Source: Ponticaulis profundi (GTDB lineage Bacteria; Pseudomonadota; Alphaproteobacteria; Caulobacterales; Hyphomonadaceae). From it: a DNA stretch of 64,000 nucleotides. The stretch is taken from the NCBI RefSeq assembly GCF_042659465.1, contig NZ_JBHSSW010000003.1, positions 186,001 through 250,000 of the forward strand. The letters are read 5' to 3'. The position numbers and the translations under genes are program-made. Below the pieces are notes generated by a model that did not search any database, was not told where the DNA came from, and worked only from the letters and a program-made list of their open reading frames with translations. This document shows, piece by piece, positions 17,799 through 26,773 of the stretch (position 1 is its first letter; each line of letters begins with the position of its first letter).

Positions 17799-18220
17799 CG
17801 TACGCCCCCATTCAGAGGCCAGTTGTCATCGGCAATTCTGTGATAGCGCGTGACGGGGCGGTTGAACCAATAGACCCAGGCCTTTTCACCTGTCGCCGCG
17901 CCTTCCTGATCGAGTACATCAGTCCGTTCCCGGTAATAAAGCGAACGCTTCGGATCAGCTGGAATAACGTCCTCGAATTCATCAAGCAGTGGCATCAGTG
18001 CCGTGTCATTCAGACAGTACAGCACGCCCTGAACCAGCCCATCGCCAGAGACGATGCCGGGATAGCTGCCAAGATTGTAAAGGCTGCCGCGAACGCGCGC
18101 CGGCCCCAGGAAGTCTCCGCCCGCATCCAGATCAATATGCACCGGCATCCCCGCCGCGCCCTGTTTCAGAAGCCCGTAAAAGAAAAAGAGATCTCCAGAC
18201 GTGACAGGTCCATTCATCAT
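17795..18220 (-). CDS. Gamma-glutamylcyclotransferase-like (AIG2-type) protein
   Basis: Taken from ATG 18220, where it overlaps the previous stop (ATGA), the protein has 141 residues. The N-terminal FFYGLLKQG segment matches the Y-G-x-L-x-x-G substrate loop of the GGCT/AIG2 fold, and LLDEFED contains the expected acidic residue in the second half of the fold. Members cleave gamma-glutamyl amines or glutathione, but the substrate here is not evident. Confidence 0.82.
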   Translation of the reverse strand: MMNGPVTSGDLFFFYGLLKQGAAGMPVHIDLDAGGDFLGPARVRGSLYNLGSYPGIVSGDGLVQGVLYCLNDTALMPLLDEFEDVIPADPKRSLYYRERTDVLDQEGAATGEKAWVYWFNRPVTRYHRIADDNWPLNGGVR

Positions 18221-18612
18221 GTGATGGTCTCCTCTCCGTACAGAAGCGTCTCCAGACGCTCGCAAATATTCAGGAAAACACCGTGCTTTTGCGCCGCAAA
18301 CAGCGTGCCTTCGGAAAACCGCTCTGACCGAAAAAGTGAGAGCACGGCCAGACGCACATCCTCAAGAGACGCATCAGGCAAAACCGCACAGATCGTGTCA
18401 AAACCGTCGGCTGAACCGACACGCTCTTTTTGCGCCTCCATCCATCCGGACCAGTCCCGTGATGAGCCATACGGCCGCAAGCCATCCAGCAGTTCCTCTG
18501 CGAATGGCGTGAACCGCGCCTGATCGCTTCGGTATTTTGGCTTTTCTTCTGCGTCCAGCGTACTAAAAATGACTTTCAGCTCAGCCAGACGCGCACGCGT
18601 CAGAATGCTCAC
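18217..18612 (-). CDS. Protein of unknown function, DUF6508-like
   Basis: 131 residues, mainly helical. The C-terminal part (LSLFRSERFSEGTLFAAQK, then ICERLETLL) recalls DUF6508 proteins, which is a tentative match by eye. It begins three bases after metH-N ends and overlaps the GGCT gene by ATGA, so it is part of the same operon. Confidence 0.55.
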   Translation of the reverse strand: MSILTRARLAELKVIFSTLDAEEKPKYRSDQARFTPFAEELLDGLRPYGSSRDWSGWMEAQKERVGSADGFDTICAVLPDASLEDVRLAVLSLFRSERFSEGTLFAAQKHGVFLNICERLETLLYGEETIT

Positions 18613-18615
18613 GGC

Positions 18616-19680
18616 TCATGCGACCTCGAATGGCTCCAGCCCTGCCAGGCGCAGCGTGTGCTTGGTTTCAGCCGGGACACGCGGCGCCACACCCTCAACG
18701 GCTTTGGCAATCGCTTCAATGTGTGCCGGTGTTGTACCACAGCACCCACCAACAATGTTCAGCAGTCCATCGCGCGCCCATTTGCCGATATGCGCAGCCG
18801 TCTGTTCCGGCGTTTCATCATAGGTGCCCATTTCGTTTGGAAGGCCCGCATTCGGGTGAGCCGAAACCAGACAATCGGACTGACGGGCAAGATCTGCGAT
18901 ATGCGGGCGCATCAGATCAGCGCCAAGCGCGCAGTTAAAGCCAATGGCGAAAGGCCGTGCATGGCGCACAGAGTTCCAGAACGCCTCGACGGTCTGACCA
19001 GAAAGTGTCCGGCCGGACCGGTCTGTAATGGTACCGGAAATCCAGATCGGCAGTCGCTCCTGACCTTCGGCTTCAAGGTCCCGAATGGCCTTGATCGCCG
19101 CCTTGCAGTTCAGCGTGTCCGTAATTGTCTCGATGACATACATATCCACGCCGCCCTCATAGAGCGCCGCGACCTGGTGACGATAGGTTTCATAGACCTC
19201 ATCGAAGGTCACCGCACGCGCACCCGGATCATTCACATCCGGCGACATGGAGAGCATTTTGTTCAGCGGGCCGATTGAACCGGCAAGAAAGCGTGGCTTG
19301 TGCGGCTCTTTCGCCGTCCACTCATCTGCCACCTTTCGGCCGATCCGCGCACCTTCCAGATTGATGTCCCACACAGCCTGCGCATCGAGCTCATAGTCAT
19401 CCTGCGCGATCGTCGTTCCGCAAAACGTATTGGTCTCGGAAATATCCGCACCAGCCGCGAAATAGGCATTGTGAATGTCAGCGATGATATCCGGGCGCGT
19501 CAGGCAGAGAATGTCGTTATTGCCTTTCATCTGGCCCGGAAAGTCCGTGAACCGCGCGCCGCGATAATCTTCTTCGACAAGGCCCTTATTCTGGATCAGC
19601 ACGCCCCACGACCCGTCAAAAACAAGGATGCGTTCCTTGGCGGCTGCTTCCAGCGCTGCAATGCGTTCAGTTCTGGTCAT
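18616..19680 (-). CDS. metH: Methionine synthase, homocysteine-binding half
   Basis: 354 residues forming the Hcy-binding barrel of MetH. The N-terminus ERILVFDGSWG and the GADISETNTF segment are typical. The zinc-ligand cysteines are in GFNCALG and VGGCCGTTP. It presents zinc-activated homocysteine to the methyl-cobalamin half encoded at 13670-16303. ATG 19680 is used because AGAGGA lies eight bases upstream; it overlaps the previous small gene by 14 bases. Six small genes separate it from the other half. Confidence 0.95.
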   Translation of the reverse strand: MTRTERIAALEAAAKERILVFDGSWGVLIQNKGLVEEDYRGARFTDFPGQMKGNNDILCLTRPDIIADIHNAYFAAGADISETNTFCGTTIAQDDYELDAQAVWDINLEGARIGRKVADEWTAKEPHKPRFLAGSIGPLNKMLSMSPDVNDPGARAVTFDEVYETYRHQVAALYEGGVDMYVIETITDTLNCKAAIKAIRDLEAEGQERLPIWISGTITDRSGRTLSGQTVEAFWNSVRHARPFAIGFNCALGADLMRPHIADLARQSDCLVSAHPNAGLPNEMGTYDETPEQTAAHIGKWARDGLLNIVGGCCGTTPAHIEAIAKAVEGVAPRVPAETKHTLRLAGLEPFEVA

Positions 19681-19828
19681 TCGCAGATTCCTCTTTGGCT
19701 TCTTTCGCCTGCCGTATGCCTTCCAGATAGGAGACTTCGTCATTCTCCATCATCATCCGGGTCAGTGTCGCTATGGCGAGACCCAGAAACATGATGAACA
19801 TTAGCGTTCTGTGGCTCGGGCGTTTCAT
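19667..19828 (-). CDS. Very small single-helix membrane protein
   Basis: 53 residues from ATG 19828: a basic start (MKRPSHR), one hydrophobic helix (about 8-25), and a charged, Glu/Lys-rich tail. It begins seven bases after the preceding gene ends and overlaps metH-N by 14 bases, which supports real translation. Function unknown. Confidence 0.55.
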   Translation of the reverse strand: MKRPSHRTLMFIMFLGLAIATLTRMMMENDEVSYLEGIRQAKEAKEESANDQN

Positions 19829-19835
19829 ATCATGC

Positions 19836-20258
19836 TCAATTGTCGTCGGCGCTGTTCTCAGGACGCAGATGTTCTTCCCAGGCGATATGGCGTCCGGCTG
19901 CGTTTTTCGTCGCAGAACCAAAAACGCTCAGGTCTGCACCCTGCCAGCTCAGATTGGTTTCGACGATATTCTCACCGAAGACCATCGCATAGTGACAGAA
20001 ACCATCTACCATATAGCCTTTGCCAACGACATGCCCGCCGGCAGAGACGCTGAAAAGACGCGATGCGACGAAGGACATGTCGAACGTGGCATCCGTGTCC
20101 GGATCACCATTGTCAAAAACATGCTTCACCGTGACCGAGAATGCTTCCTCGCCGCCCCGCAGCGACATGACAACATCATATCCGCCTTTATCACCGGCCT
20201 CATCGAACCATTCGGCGCGTCCGACAAACCGACCGGAAGGCAGCGTTTGTTTCGACAT
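19836..20258 (-). CDS. Unrecognised soluble protein in the met operon
   Basis: 140 residues from ATG 20258, which starts one base after the metF stop. The pattern of alternating strands (GRFVGRAEWFDE, GYDVVMSLRG, FSVTVKHVFDNG) suggests a beta-barrel, possibly lipocalin- or calycin-like, but this is only a guess. No signal peptide is seen. Confidence 0.6.
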   Translation of the reverse strand: MSKQTLPSGRFVGRAEWFDEAGDKGGYDVVMSLRGGEEAFSVTVKHVFDNGDPDTDATFDMSFVASRLFSVSAGGHVVGKGYMVDGFCHYAMVFGENIVETNLSWQGADLSVFGSATKNAAGRHIAWEEHLRPENSADDN

Positions 20259-20259
20259 A

Positions 20260-21156
20260 TCAGGCTGCCTTTGCTTCCGGCTTGATGCCAAGCAAACGGC
20301 AGGTAGACAGTGAAAGGCCCGCCTTGTTCAGCGTGTAAAAGTGAAAATCCTTCACGCCCTTGTCGGCCAGTTTCATCGTCAGGTCTGCAGCGACATTGGC
20401 CGTGATCAGCTCGCGCTGCTCAGCATCATCATCCAGCCCTTCATAAAGCTCATGCAACCAGTCTGGCAGGCTCGCACCGCACAGACCCGCAATCCGCTTC
20501 AGACCCTTGAAGTTTGGCTGCAGCATGATGCCCGGCACGATCGGAATATCGATCCCATAGCCGCGGGCAGCGTCCAGAAATTCGAAATAGTGATCCGGCT
20601 CAAAGAAGAACTGGGTGATCGCACGGTCAGCGCCAGCATCCTGCTTGGCTTTCAGAATTTCGAGATCCTTCGCCAGACCAAGACTGTCCGGATGTGGTTC
20701 CGGATAGGCCGCAACCGAAATCTCGAAGCGCTTGCCCAGTTCCGGCTTGTAGTTCCGAACCGCTTCAATCAGCTCAACCGATCCGGCGAACCCTTCCGGA
20801 TGCGGGGTGAATGTCGCCCCCATGCCTTCTGGTGGGTCGCCGCGCAACGCCACAATGTGCTGCACGCCCGCTTCCAGATAATCATCCACGACGCCCATGA
20901 CGTCTTCTTTTGACGCGCCAACGCAGGTCAGGTGCGCAGCAGGCGTCAGATCGGTCTCTTCGACCATGCGCTTCACCGTGCGGTGCGTCCGGTCTCGCGT
21001 CGAGCCACCGGCTCCATAGGTGACAGATACGAATTTCGGATGCACAGGCTCCAACCGGCGCACAGATTCCCAAAGTGCGTCTTCGGCCTTCTCGCTCTTT
21101 GGCGGGAAGAACTCAAAAGAGACATGAATGTCTTTCGGGGCATGCTGCAGGCTCAT
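20260..21156 (-). CDS. metF: 5,10-methylenetetrahydrofolate reductase
   Basis: This 298-residue FAD enzyme makes the 5-methyl-THF used by methionine synthase. Family marks are FEFFPPKS at the start with the catalytic Glu, then TYGAGGSTRDRT and the later ALRGDPP loop. It overlaps the ArsR-methyltransferase gene by four bases (ATGA), so both share one promoter and probably one regulator. Confidence 0.97.
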   Translation of the reverse strand: MSLQHAPKDIHVSFEFFPPKSEKAEDALWESVRRLEPVHPKFVSVTYGAGGSTRDRTHRTVKRMVEETDLTPAAHLTCVGASKEDVMGVVDDYLEAGVQHIVALRGDPPEGMGATFTPHPEGFAGSVELIEAVRNYKPELGKRFEISVAAYPEPHPDSLGLAKDLEILKAKQDAGADRAITQFFFEPDHYFEFLDAARGYGIDIPIVPGIMLQPNFKGLKRIAGLCGASLPDWLHELYEGLDDDAEQRELITANVAADLTMKLADKGVKDFHFYTLNKAGLSLSTCRLLGIKPEAKAA

Positions 21157-22112
21157 GCTGCAATTTCTCCAATGTTTGGCAGCTTGTCAGCTGTCCAGAT
21201 ATTCACGATCAGGCCGTCTTTCGACCCGGATTCAAAACGTTGCGGCACTTCGTGCAGTGTGAGGCCAGCCGAAGCCGACCATTCCGCGATTTCAGCGTCA
21301 CTGAGACCAAGGCGGCGATGCTCATGATCTGAGCGCAGAAACTCGAGACTATGCGGCGCAAAGTCGACGATCAGCAGACGACCACCTGATTTCAGAATGC
21401 GCGACGCCTCGGCGATGACGCGTTCAGGCCGGTCCATATAATGGAGCACCTGATGGACGATGACGAGATCGGCCACATCATCCGCGAAAGGCGGCGCTGT
21501 GACGTCTCCAAACCGTACGCCGGCATTGCTGACACCTGCGCGTTCGAGGTTTGACCGCGCAACGGTCAGCATAGGGTGACTAAGATCAATGCCTTCAGCC
21601 CATTCCACGCGGTCGGCAAACAGGGTCAGCATGCGTCCTGTGCCGGTGCCAAGGTCGACCATCAGTGCGGCCTTGTCCCGCCCGGCAGCATCGAGCAGGG
21701 CCGCCTCAACAGCCGCAGCGGGATAATGCTGGCCACGCACATCATCCCAGGACGCAGCGGTTCTGCCGAAATAGTCTTCGGCAGCGCTCGCCCGGCTTTT
21801 ACGGACACCGTCCAGACGCTGGCGATCGCGGACATATTCGGGTTGCTCTTCCGGGAGAAACGCCAGCACAGCATTGATCAGCTCACGCGCCTCGCCGCGC
21901 GCAGGCAGGCGGTAGAACACCCACGCCCCTTCCGGCATGCGCTCTACGAGCCCGGCAGACGTCAGAAACTTCATATGGCGTGAAAGCCTTGGCTGGCTCA
22001 TCCCAAGGATCTGCACCAGCTCACCAACAGCGAGTTCGCCATGCGCCAACAGCGCCAGAACGCGAAGACGCGTCGGCTCGCCAATACTTCGCAAGGCCTC
22101 AACAAGATCCAT
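21153..22112 (-). CDS. ArsR-type HTH regulator fused to SAM-dependent methyltransferase
   Basis: 319 residues. The first 90 form an ArsR winged helix (RLRVLALLAHGELAVGEL, then MSQPRLSRHMKFL), and 130-290 a Rossmann methyltransferase with the SAM motif VDLGTGTGRML. Such fusions sit upstream of metF in many Alphaproteobacteria. They are thought to sense SAM or S-adenosylhomocysteine and repress methionine-cycle genes. The arsenic-type cysteine pair is not seen. GAGG precedes the start. A 26-bp palindrome 16 bases upstream is a candidate autoregulatory site. Confidence 0.92.
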   Translation of the reverse strand: MDLVEALRSIGEPTRLRVLALLAHGELAVGELVQILGMSQPRLSRHMKFLTSAGLVERMPEGAWVFYRLPARGEARELINAVLAFLPEEQPEYVRDRQRLDGVRKSRASAAEDYFGRTAASWDDVRGQHYPAAAVEAALLDAAGRDKAALMVDLGTGTGRMLTLFADRVEWAEGIDLSHPMLTVARSNLERAGVSNAGVRFGDVTAPPFADDVADLVIVHQVLHYMDRPERVIAEASRILKSGGRLLIVDFAPHSLEFLRSDHEHRRLGLSDAEIAEWSASAGLTLHEVPQRFESGSKDGLIVNIWTADKLPNIGEIAA

Positions 22113-22127
22113 TTCACTACCTCTCGC

Positions 22128-22153
22128 ATCATATAAACATATCTTTATATGAT
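22128..22153. promoter_or_regulatory. Palindromic operator upstream of the met operon
   Basis: Arms ATCATATAAACAT and ATCTTTATATGAT form a 26-bp palindrome with one mismatched pair. It lies 16-41 bases upstream of the ArsR-methyltransferase start codon. AT-rich palindromes of this size are typical ArsR-family operators, so autoregulation and control of metF and both metH halves is the simplest reading. Confidence 0.7.
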
Positions 22154-22349
22154 TTTGTCAACGAGAATTGTGAACCTTAACGCGTTTAGTGGTTTAATCT
22201 TTGCAAGATCACGCATGCGTGACTTGAAACTGTCGCATTCAGACTCAATTTAGGTCACAGATTAGAGTGATCATTCGAATTTGTAATTTGAATCGGACGG
22301 CAAACATCGCTTAAAGCGGTACCTGAGGGTTGAAATCGGAGACGGGACT

Positions 22350-23087
22350 TTGAAAAAATTAGTGGCTGGACTGGTGGCGCTGACCGCGACCGCATGCGCG
22401 ACTGCGCCGGGCACCACGTCCAAGAATGATCCATATGAAGGCTTCAACCGCTCCATGCTCGAGTTCAACCTCGCGTTGGATGATGCGGTTCTGGAACCGG
22501 TTTCCAAGGGATATACAGCCGTTACGCCAGAATTCGGGCGCGACCGTGTCGCCGACTTTTTCCGCAATCTCGGCGAGCCTGTGACTTTCATCAACAATGT
22601 TCTTCAGGGTGAAGGCACGCGCGCAGGCCAGTCTGGCTTCCGCTTTGTGATCAACACCACGCTCGGCATTGCAGGCCTCTGGGATGTCGCCCGTTACAAT
22701 GGTCTGGAGCAGGATAAAGAAGATTTCGGTCAGACGCTTGCCGTCTGGGGGGTAGATAGCGGCCCCTATCTGGTCATGCCGATCCTTGGGTCCACAAACC
22801 CGAGAGACCTTTTCGGATTTGGCGTCGATCGCGCCATGAATCCGACGAATTTTGTACGCTATAGTGGTGATGATGATGACGACATGGCTATTCGCGTCGG
22901 CATGGGAGTTCTGAACGGCATCAACTCCCGCTCACGCGCACAGGGCGCCATCGATTCATTGAAAACGCAGGCCGAACCATATGTCGCCCTGCGTAGCATT
23001 TATACGCAACAGCGAGACGCGGCGATCAGAAACGGCGAAACGGCACCGGACGAATATGACGAGCTGCCTGAGTTCGAAGACTTCTAG
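22350..23087 (+). CDS. mlaA: Phospholipid-binding lipoprotein MlaA
   Basis: 245 residues of the VacJ/MlaA family, an outer-membrane lipoprotein that removes phospholipid from the outer leaflet. It has a short lipoprotein leader (cysteine near residue 16), then the NDPYEGFNRSMLEFN opening and a later GPYLVMPILG-STNPRD segment, both diagnostic. The start is TTG, with GGAG eight bases upstream and no in-frame ATG nearby. It is followed 30 bases later by mlaC. The MlaFEDB transporter is not in this window. Confidence 0.93.
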   Translation: MKKLVAGLVALTATACATAPGTTSKNDPYEGFNRSMLEFNLALDDAVLEPVSKGYTAVTPEFGRDRVADFFRNLGEPVTFINNVLQGEGTRAGQSGFRFVINTTLGIAGLWDVARYNGLEQDKEDFGQTLAVWGVDSGPYLVMPILGSTNPRDLFGFGVDRAMNPTNFVRYSGDDDDDMAIRVGMGVLNGINSRSRAQGAIDSLKTQAEPYVALRSIYTQQRDAAIRNGETAPDEYDELPEFEDF

Positions 23088-23117
23088 AACGCGCCTCGAG
23101 GGGAAAGCATTAGGACA

Positions 23118-23825
23118 ATGAAAAAGTTATTATCGGGTCTTCTGCTGAGCGCCAGCCTTGTGGCGGGCAGCGCTCTGCCTGGCTTTGCCGACGCAGAGAC
23201 CGAAGCGTATGTCGAAAAAAATGCCGATATGGCACTGCAGACGCTGAATGATCCAAAACTGAGCGGCCCAGAGCGTCGCGAAGAATTTGCCAAGCTGATG
23301 GACCAGTTCACCGATCTGGACCTGATCGCCATGCGCGTGCTCGGCAAATACTACAATCGCTTTTCCGATAAGGAAAAAGCGGCGTTTACCGAAGCCTTCC
23401 GCGAGTATGGTCTGGCAACCTATGAGGCTGAGCTCGACAAATATCGCGGCAGCGACATCGTCGTAACAGGCTCTCAGGACTCAGAACCCAGCACTTACAC
23501 GCTGGTCGACAGCATTGTTGAGACGGTAATCGACCTGCCGGAGAATGACCTGCCCGTGAAATGGCGTGTCGTGAAATTCCGCCCGGGCTCCAACTACGCA
23601 AAAGTCTTCGGCGAAGGCTATAAGGTTGTGGAAGTCGGCATTCAGCTGGATGGCGGTTTCTTCTGGCTTGCAGGTCAGCAGAAAGAGCAATTCCAGGACA
23701 TTCTGGACCGCAATGGCGGACGCTCTGACGCTCTGATCGCAAAGATCAAGGAAATGACGGATCGCCTGAACGCAGAAGCCGCAAGCCGCCGGGCTGCGCT
23801 GAGCGGAGCCATACAGGCCGGCTGA
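23118..23825 (+). CDS. mlaC: Periplasmic phospholipid-binding protein MlaC
   Basis: 235 residues with a Sec signal peptide (cleavage likely near GFADA) and an MlaC/Ttg2D domain, which shuttles phospholipid across the periplasm. The RVLGKYYNRFSDKEK segment and the later central strands fit the family. It forms an operon with mlaA and ends at a strong terminator. Confidence 0.93.
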   Translation: MKKLLSGLLLSASLVAGSALPGFADAETEAYVEKNADMALQTLNDPKLSGPERREEFAKLMDQFTDLDLIAMRVLGKYYNRFSDKEKAAFTEAFREYGLATYEAELDKYRGSDIVVTGSQDSEPSTYTLVDSIVETVIDLPENDLPVKWRVVKFRPGSNYAKVFGEGYKVVEVGIQLDGGFFWLAGQQKEQFQDILDRNGGRSDALIAKIKEMTDRLNAEAASRRAALSGAIQAG

Positions 23826-23847
23826 TCTCCTGACACCCCGGACAAAG

Positions 23848-23880
23848 AAAAAAGCCCCGCAAGCAAGTTGCGGGGCTTTT
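23848..23880. terminator. Bidirectional terminator between mlaC and the AbgT gene
   Basis: A perfect 13-bp stem, AAAAGCCCCGCAA with TTGCGGGGCTTTT, around a short loop. It can end both the plus-strand mlaAC message and the convergent minus-strand transporter message. Confidence 0.92.
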
Positions 23881-23885
23881 GCATT

Positions 23886-25532
23886 TTAGCTCGCCGCACC
23901 CGGCAGAGTGTAGGTCACGGACGCACCCGGCCCAAGATCCAGTCCGAGCCAGACCCAGAGGATCATCAGCGCGAGACCCGAAATCATGATCCAGATGGAA
24001 TACGGAATCATGATCGCTGTCAGAGACCCGATGCCAAAGTCTTTCTTCCAACGCTGTGCAAACACCAGAATGAGCGGGAAATAGACCATAAGCGGCGTGA
24101 TGATGTTGGTCGCAGAATCGCCCACACGATACGCTGCCGTTGCCCCATCCGGAGAGACCCCCAGCAGCATCAGCATAGGCACCATAACCGGCGCAAGCAG
24201 CGCCCATTTTGCACTGGCCGAGCCGACAAACAGGTTGATCAGGCCGGTGAACAGGACAATGAGCCCAAGCAGGATCGGCAGTGGCAGGCCGGAGCTTTCA
24301 ATCGCCGAGGCGCCATGCACCGCCGAGATGAGCCCCAGATTTGACCAGCCGAACATCGCCACGAAGTGCGCCGCAGCAAAGGCGAGCACCAAATAATAGC
24401 CCATATCCTTCATGGCATCGGCCATCATGGCGACCAGATCATCTCCAGAGGTGATGGTTTTCGCCGCGACGCCGTATGCAATGCCTGCAGCCAGGAAGAG
24501 CACGAGAAAGCCACCGACGAGAGACTGGAAGAGAGGCGAATAGTTCGCGATGGAACTGCAGACACCCGCTGCTGCCTGATCGGCCGGACACGCTGCCTCG
24601 TCGATCAGGGGCGTTCCGGGACCAATCGCCATGGCCGCCCAGAGAAGACAGACAGCAACAACCGCGATCCCCGCATAAAGCAGACCTTTGGACTGGTCTT
24701 TGGTCAGCGGCTTGTCTTCATCGCCATAAATGTCGGCCTGATCACCTTCCGGCACCCATTTCCCGAGACGCGGCTCGACAATCTTGTCTGTCACAAACCA
24801 GATGACCGGAATAAAGACCACCATCATGGCGGTGATGAAAAACCAGTTGCCCGCAATGTTCGCGTCATAGTCCGGCACCAGAATCTCTGCAGCAGCTTCG
24901 GTGATGCCATACAGCAGAGCATCGAGCTGACCGGGCGCAAAGTTCGCCGAGAAACCGCCGGAAACGCCTGCAAAGGCGGCGGCAATGCCCGCAACCGGAT
25001 GACGTCCGGCTGATGCAAACAGAACCCCTGCGAGCGGGATCAGAACAACATAGGCGGCATCTGCTGCGTGGTTGCCAGCCATGGCGACGAAGGCAACAAC
25101 CGGCGTCAGCAGGAATTTCGGCGCACCGCTGACCGCTGCCTTCATGGCATTTCCAAACAGACCGGTTCGCTCAGCAACCCCGGCGCCCAACATGACCACA
25201 AGCACGTAACCGAGTGGGTGGAAGTGTGTGAATGTGGCGGGCATTTCGACCCAGAGCCTCTGGATATTGTCTGCCGAGAGCAGACTGATCGCCGGGATCA
25301 CGCCATCTTCCCCGATCGAGAACCGCGCCTTGGTGCCGTCCGACATGCCTGCCAGCACCTGATCTGACAGCGTTGCCGTCAGCCCTGTCAGCGAGGCAAT
25401 GATGGAAATGACCATCAGAACGATGATCAGGAACAGAAAGATGAAGACCGGATCGGGCAGTTTATTGCCCGTCTTCTCGACAAAGCCGAGAAATCCTTTC
25501 GCATGGTCCTGAGTTTCGACCGCCTCACTCAT
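23886..25532 (-). CDS. AbgT family transporter
   Basis: The 548-residue polytopic inner-membrane protein belongs to the AbgT family (p-aminobenzoyl-glutamate uptake; some members export sulfonamides). Family features include the N-terminal NKLPDPVFIFLFL helix, the FHPLGYVLVVMLGAGVAERTG block, NHAADAAYVVLIPL, and the C-terminal GDSATNIITPLMVYFPLI. The actual substrate cannot be told. GGGGAG precedes the start. It is a single gene. Confidence 0.92.
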   Translation of the reverse strand: MSEAVETQDHAKGFLGFVEKTGNKLPDPVFIFLFLIIVLMVISIIASLTGLTATLSDQVLAGMSDGTKARFSIGEDGVIPAISLLSADNIQRLWVEMPATFTHFHPLGYVLVVMLGAGVAERTGLFGNAMKAAVSGAPKFLLTPVVAFVAMAGNHAADAAYVVLIPLAGVLFASAGRHPVAGIAAAFAGVSGGFSANFAPGQLDALLYGITEAAAEILVPDYDANIAGNWFFITAMMVVFIPVIWFVTDKIVEPRLGKWVPEGDQADIYGDEDKPLTKDQSKGLLYAGIAVVAVCLLWAAMAIGPGTPLIDEAACPADQAAAGVCSSIANYSPLFQSLVGGFLVLFLAAGIAYGVAAKTITSGDDLVAMMADAMKDMGYYLVLAFAAAHFVAMFGWSNLGLISAVHGASAIESSGLPLPILLGLIVLFTGLINLFVGSASAKWALLAPVMVPMLMLLGVSPDGATAAYRVGDSATNIITPLMVYFPLILVFAQRWKKDFGIGSLTAIMIPYSIWIMISGLALMILWVWLGLDLGPGASVTYTLPGAAS

Positions 25533-25725
25533 GCCGTTTGGCTCCCCTGTAAATCAAATTTGCGCGTAATAGAGCCTGACCGTCCCGGTAAGGCAATGCC
25601 AGAAGCTGTGTACACGTTCAAAGCACACGAAATTTCGGAATCCTGACGCTTCGTCAGGGGGCGACAAGGCCGGTTTCCCCGGATATGGGTATATGCAACT
25701 ATACTCGGGAAAAGGGAGACCCGTT

Positions 25726-26715
25726 ATGAAAACCAAGATCACAGAGATGTTCGGCATTCAGCACCCGATTATTCAGGGTGGCATGCACTATGTCGGTTTT
25801 GCTGAAATGGCGGCTGCCGTTTCCAACGCTGGCGGCCTCGGCATCATCACGGCGCTGACACAGAAAACACCGGCTGACCTCGCAAACGAAATCGCACGCT
25901 GCAAGGACATGACGGACAAGCCGTTCGGCGTGAACATCACCTTCCTGCCGTCAACAACACCGCCGGATTATCCGGGCATCGTCAAAGCGGTGATCGAAGG
26001 CGGCGTAAAAGTCGTGGAAACAGCGGGCAACAACCCGGCCTCTGTCCTGCCGCACCTGAAAGATGCCGGCATCAAGGTCATCCACAAATGTACAGCCGTC
26101 CGTCACGCGCTGAAAGCACAGTCCATTGGCTGCGATGCGGTCTCTGTTGACGGCTTTGAATGCGGTGGTCACCCGGGCGAAGACGATGTGCCGAACTTCA
26201 TTCTGCTGCCACGCGCCGCCGATGAGCTGGAAATTCCATTCGTGTCTTCCGGTGGTCAGGCAGATGGCCGCTCACTGGTTGCTTCGCTCGCCTTCGGCGC
26301 AGACGGCATGAATATGGGCACACGCTTCATCGCGACGAAAGAAGCGCCCGTCCACGAAAACGTGAAACAGGCTATCGTTGCGGCTTCCGAACTCGACACG
26401 CGTCTTGTCATGCGCCCTCTGCGCAACACCGAACGCGTGATGACGAATGCGGGCGTGGAGCGCCTTCTCGAAAAAGAGCGCGAGCTTGGGTCTGACATCA
26501 AGTTTGAAGACATCATCAACGAGGTTGCCGGCGTTTATCCGAAAGTCATGGTCGATGGCGAAATGGATGCCGGCGCATGGTCTTGCGGCATGGTGGCTGG
26601 TCTGATCCACGACCTTCCAACCGTTCAGGAACTGATGGACCGCATCATGAACGAAGCCGAAGAGCTGATGACCAAGCGTTTCATGGACATGATGGGCAAA
26701 ACCGTTTCCGCGTAA
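25726..26715 (+). CDS. Nitronate monooxygenase family protein
   Basis: Starting at ATG 25726 (GGGAG ten bases upstream; an earlier ATG at 25693 lacks a ribosome site) the product is 329 residues. It is an FMN-binding TIM-barrel of the NMO / 2-nitropropane dioxygenase class: PIIQGGMHYVG, NAGGLGIITAL, VDGFECGGHPGE, SSGGQADGRS, and G-MGTRF-A. It oxidises nitronates such as propionate 3-nitronate; enoyl-ACP reductase-like FabK proteins share the fold. It is followed by a terminator. Confidence 0.92.
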   Translation: MKTKITEMFGIQHPIIQGGMHYVGFAEMAAAVSNAGGLGIITALTQKTPADLANEIARCKDMTDKPFGVNITFLPSTTPPDYPGIVKAVIEGGVKVVETAGNNPASVLPHLKDAGIKVIHKCTAVRHALKAQSIGCDAVSVDGFECGGHPGEDDVPNFILLPRAADELEIPFVSSGGQADGRSLVASLAFGADGMNMGTRFIATKEAPVHENVKQAIVAASELDTRLVMRPLRNTERVMTNAGVERLLEKERELGSDIKFEDIINEVAGVYPKVMVDGEMDAGAWSCGMVAGLIHDLPTVQELMDRIMNEAEELMTKRFMDMMGKTVSA

Positions 26716-26737
26716 GCCGAACGTCCCGTCACAAGAC

Positions 26738-26767
26738 AAAAGCCCCGGCCGAGAGGTCGGGGCTTTT
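26738..26767. terminator. Terminator after nitronate monooxygenase
   Basis: The stem AAAAGCCCCGGCC / GGTCGGGGCTTTT with a GAGA loop is followed by T. It also serves the convergent SDR gene on the other strand. Confidence 0.92.
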
Positions 26768-26773
26768 TCGTAT

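Noticed and set aside
22154..22349. Possible SAM riboswitch or other leader upstream of the met operon or mlaA
   Set aside because: No conserved aptamer core recognised; the palindrome at 22128-22153 explains the regulation more simply.
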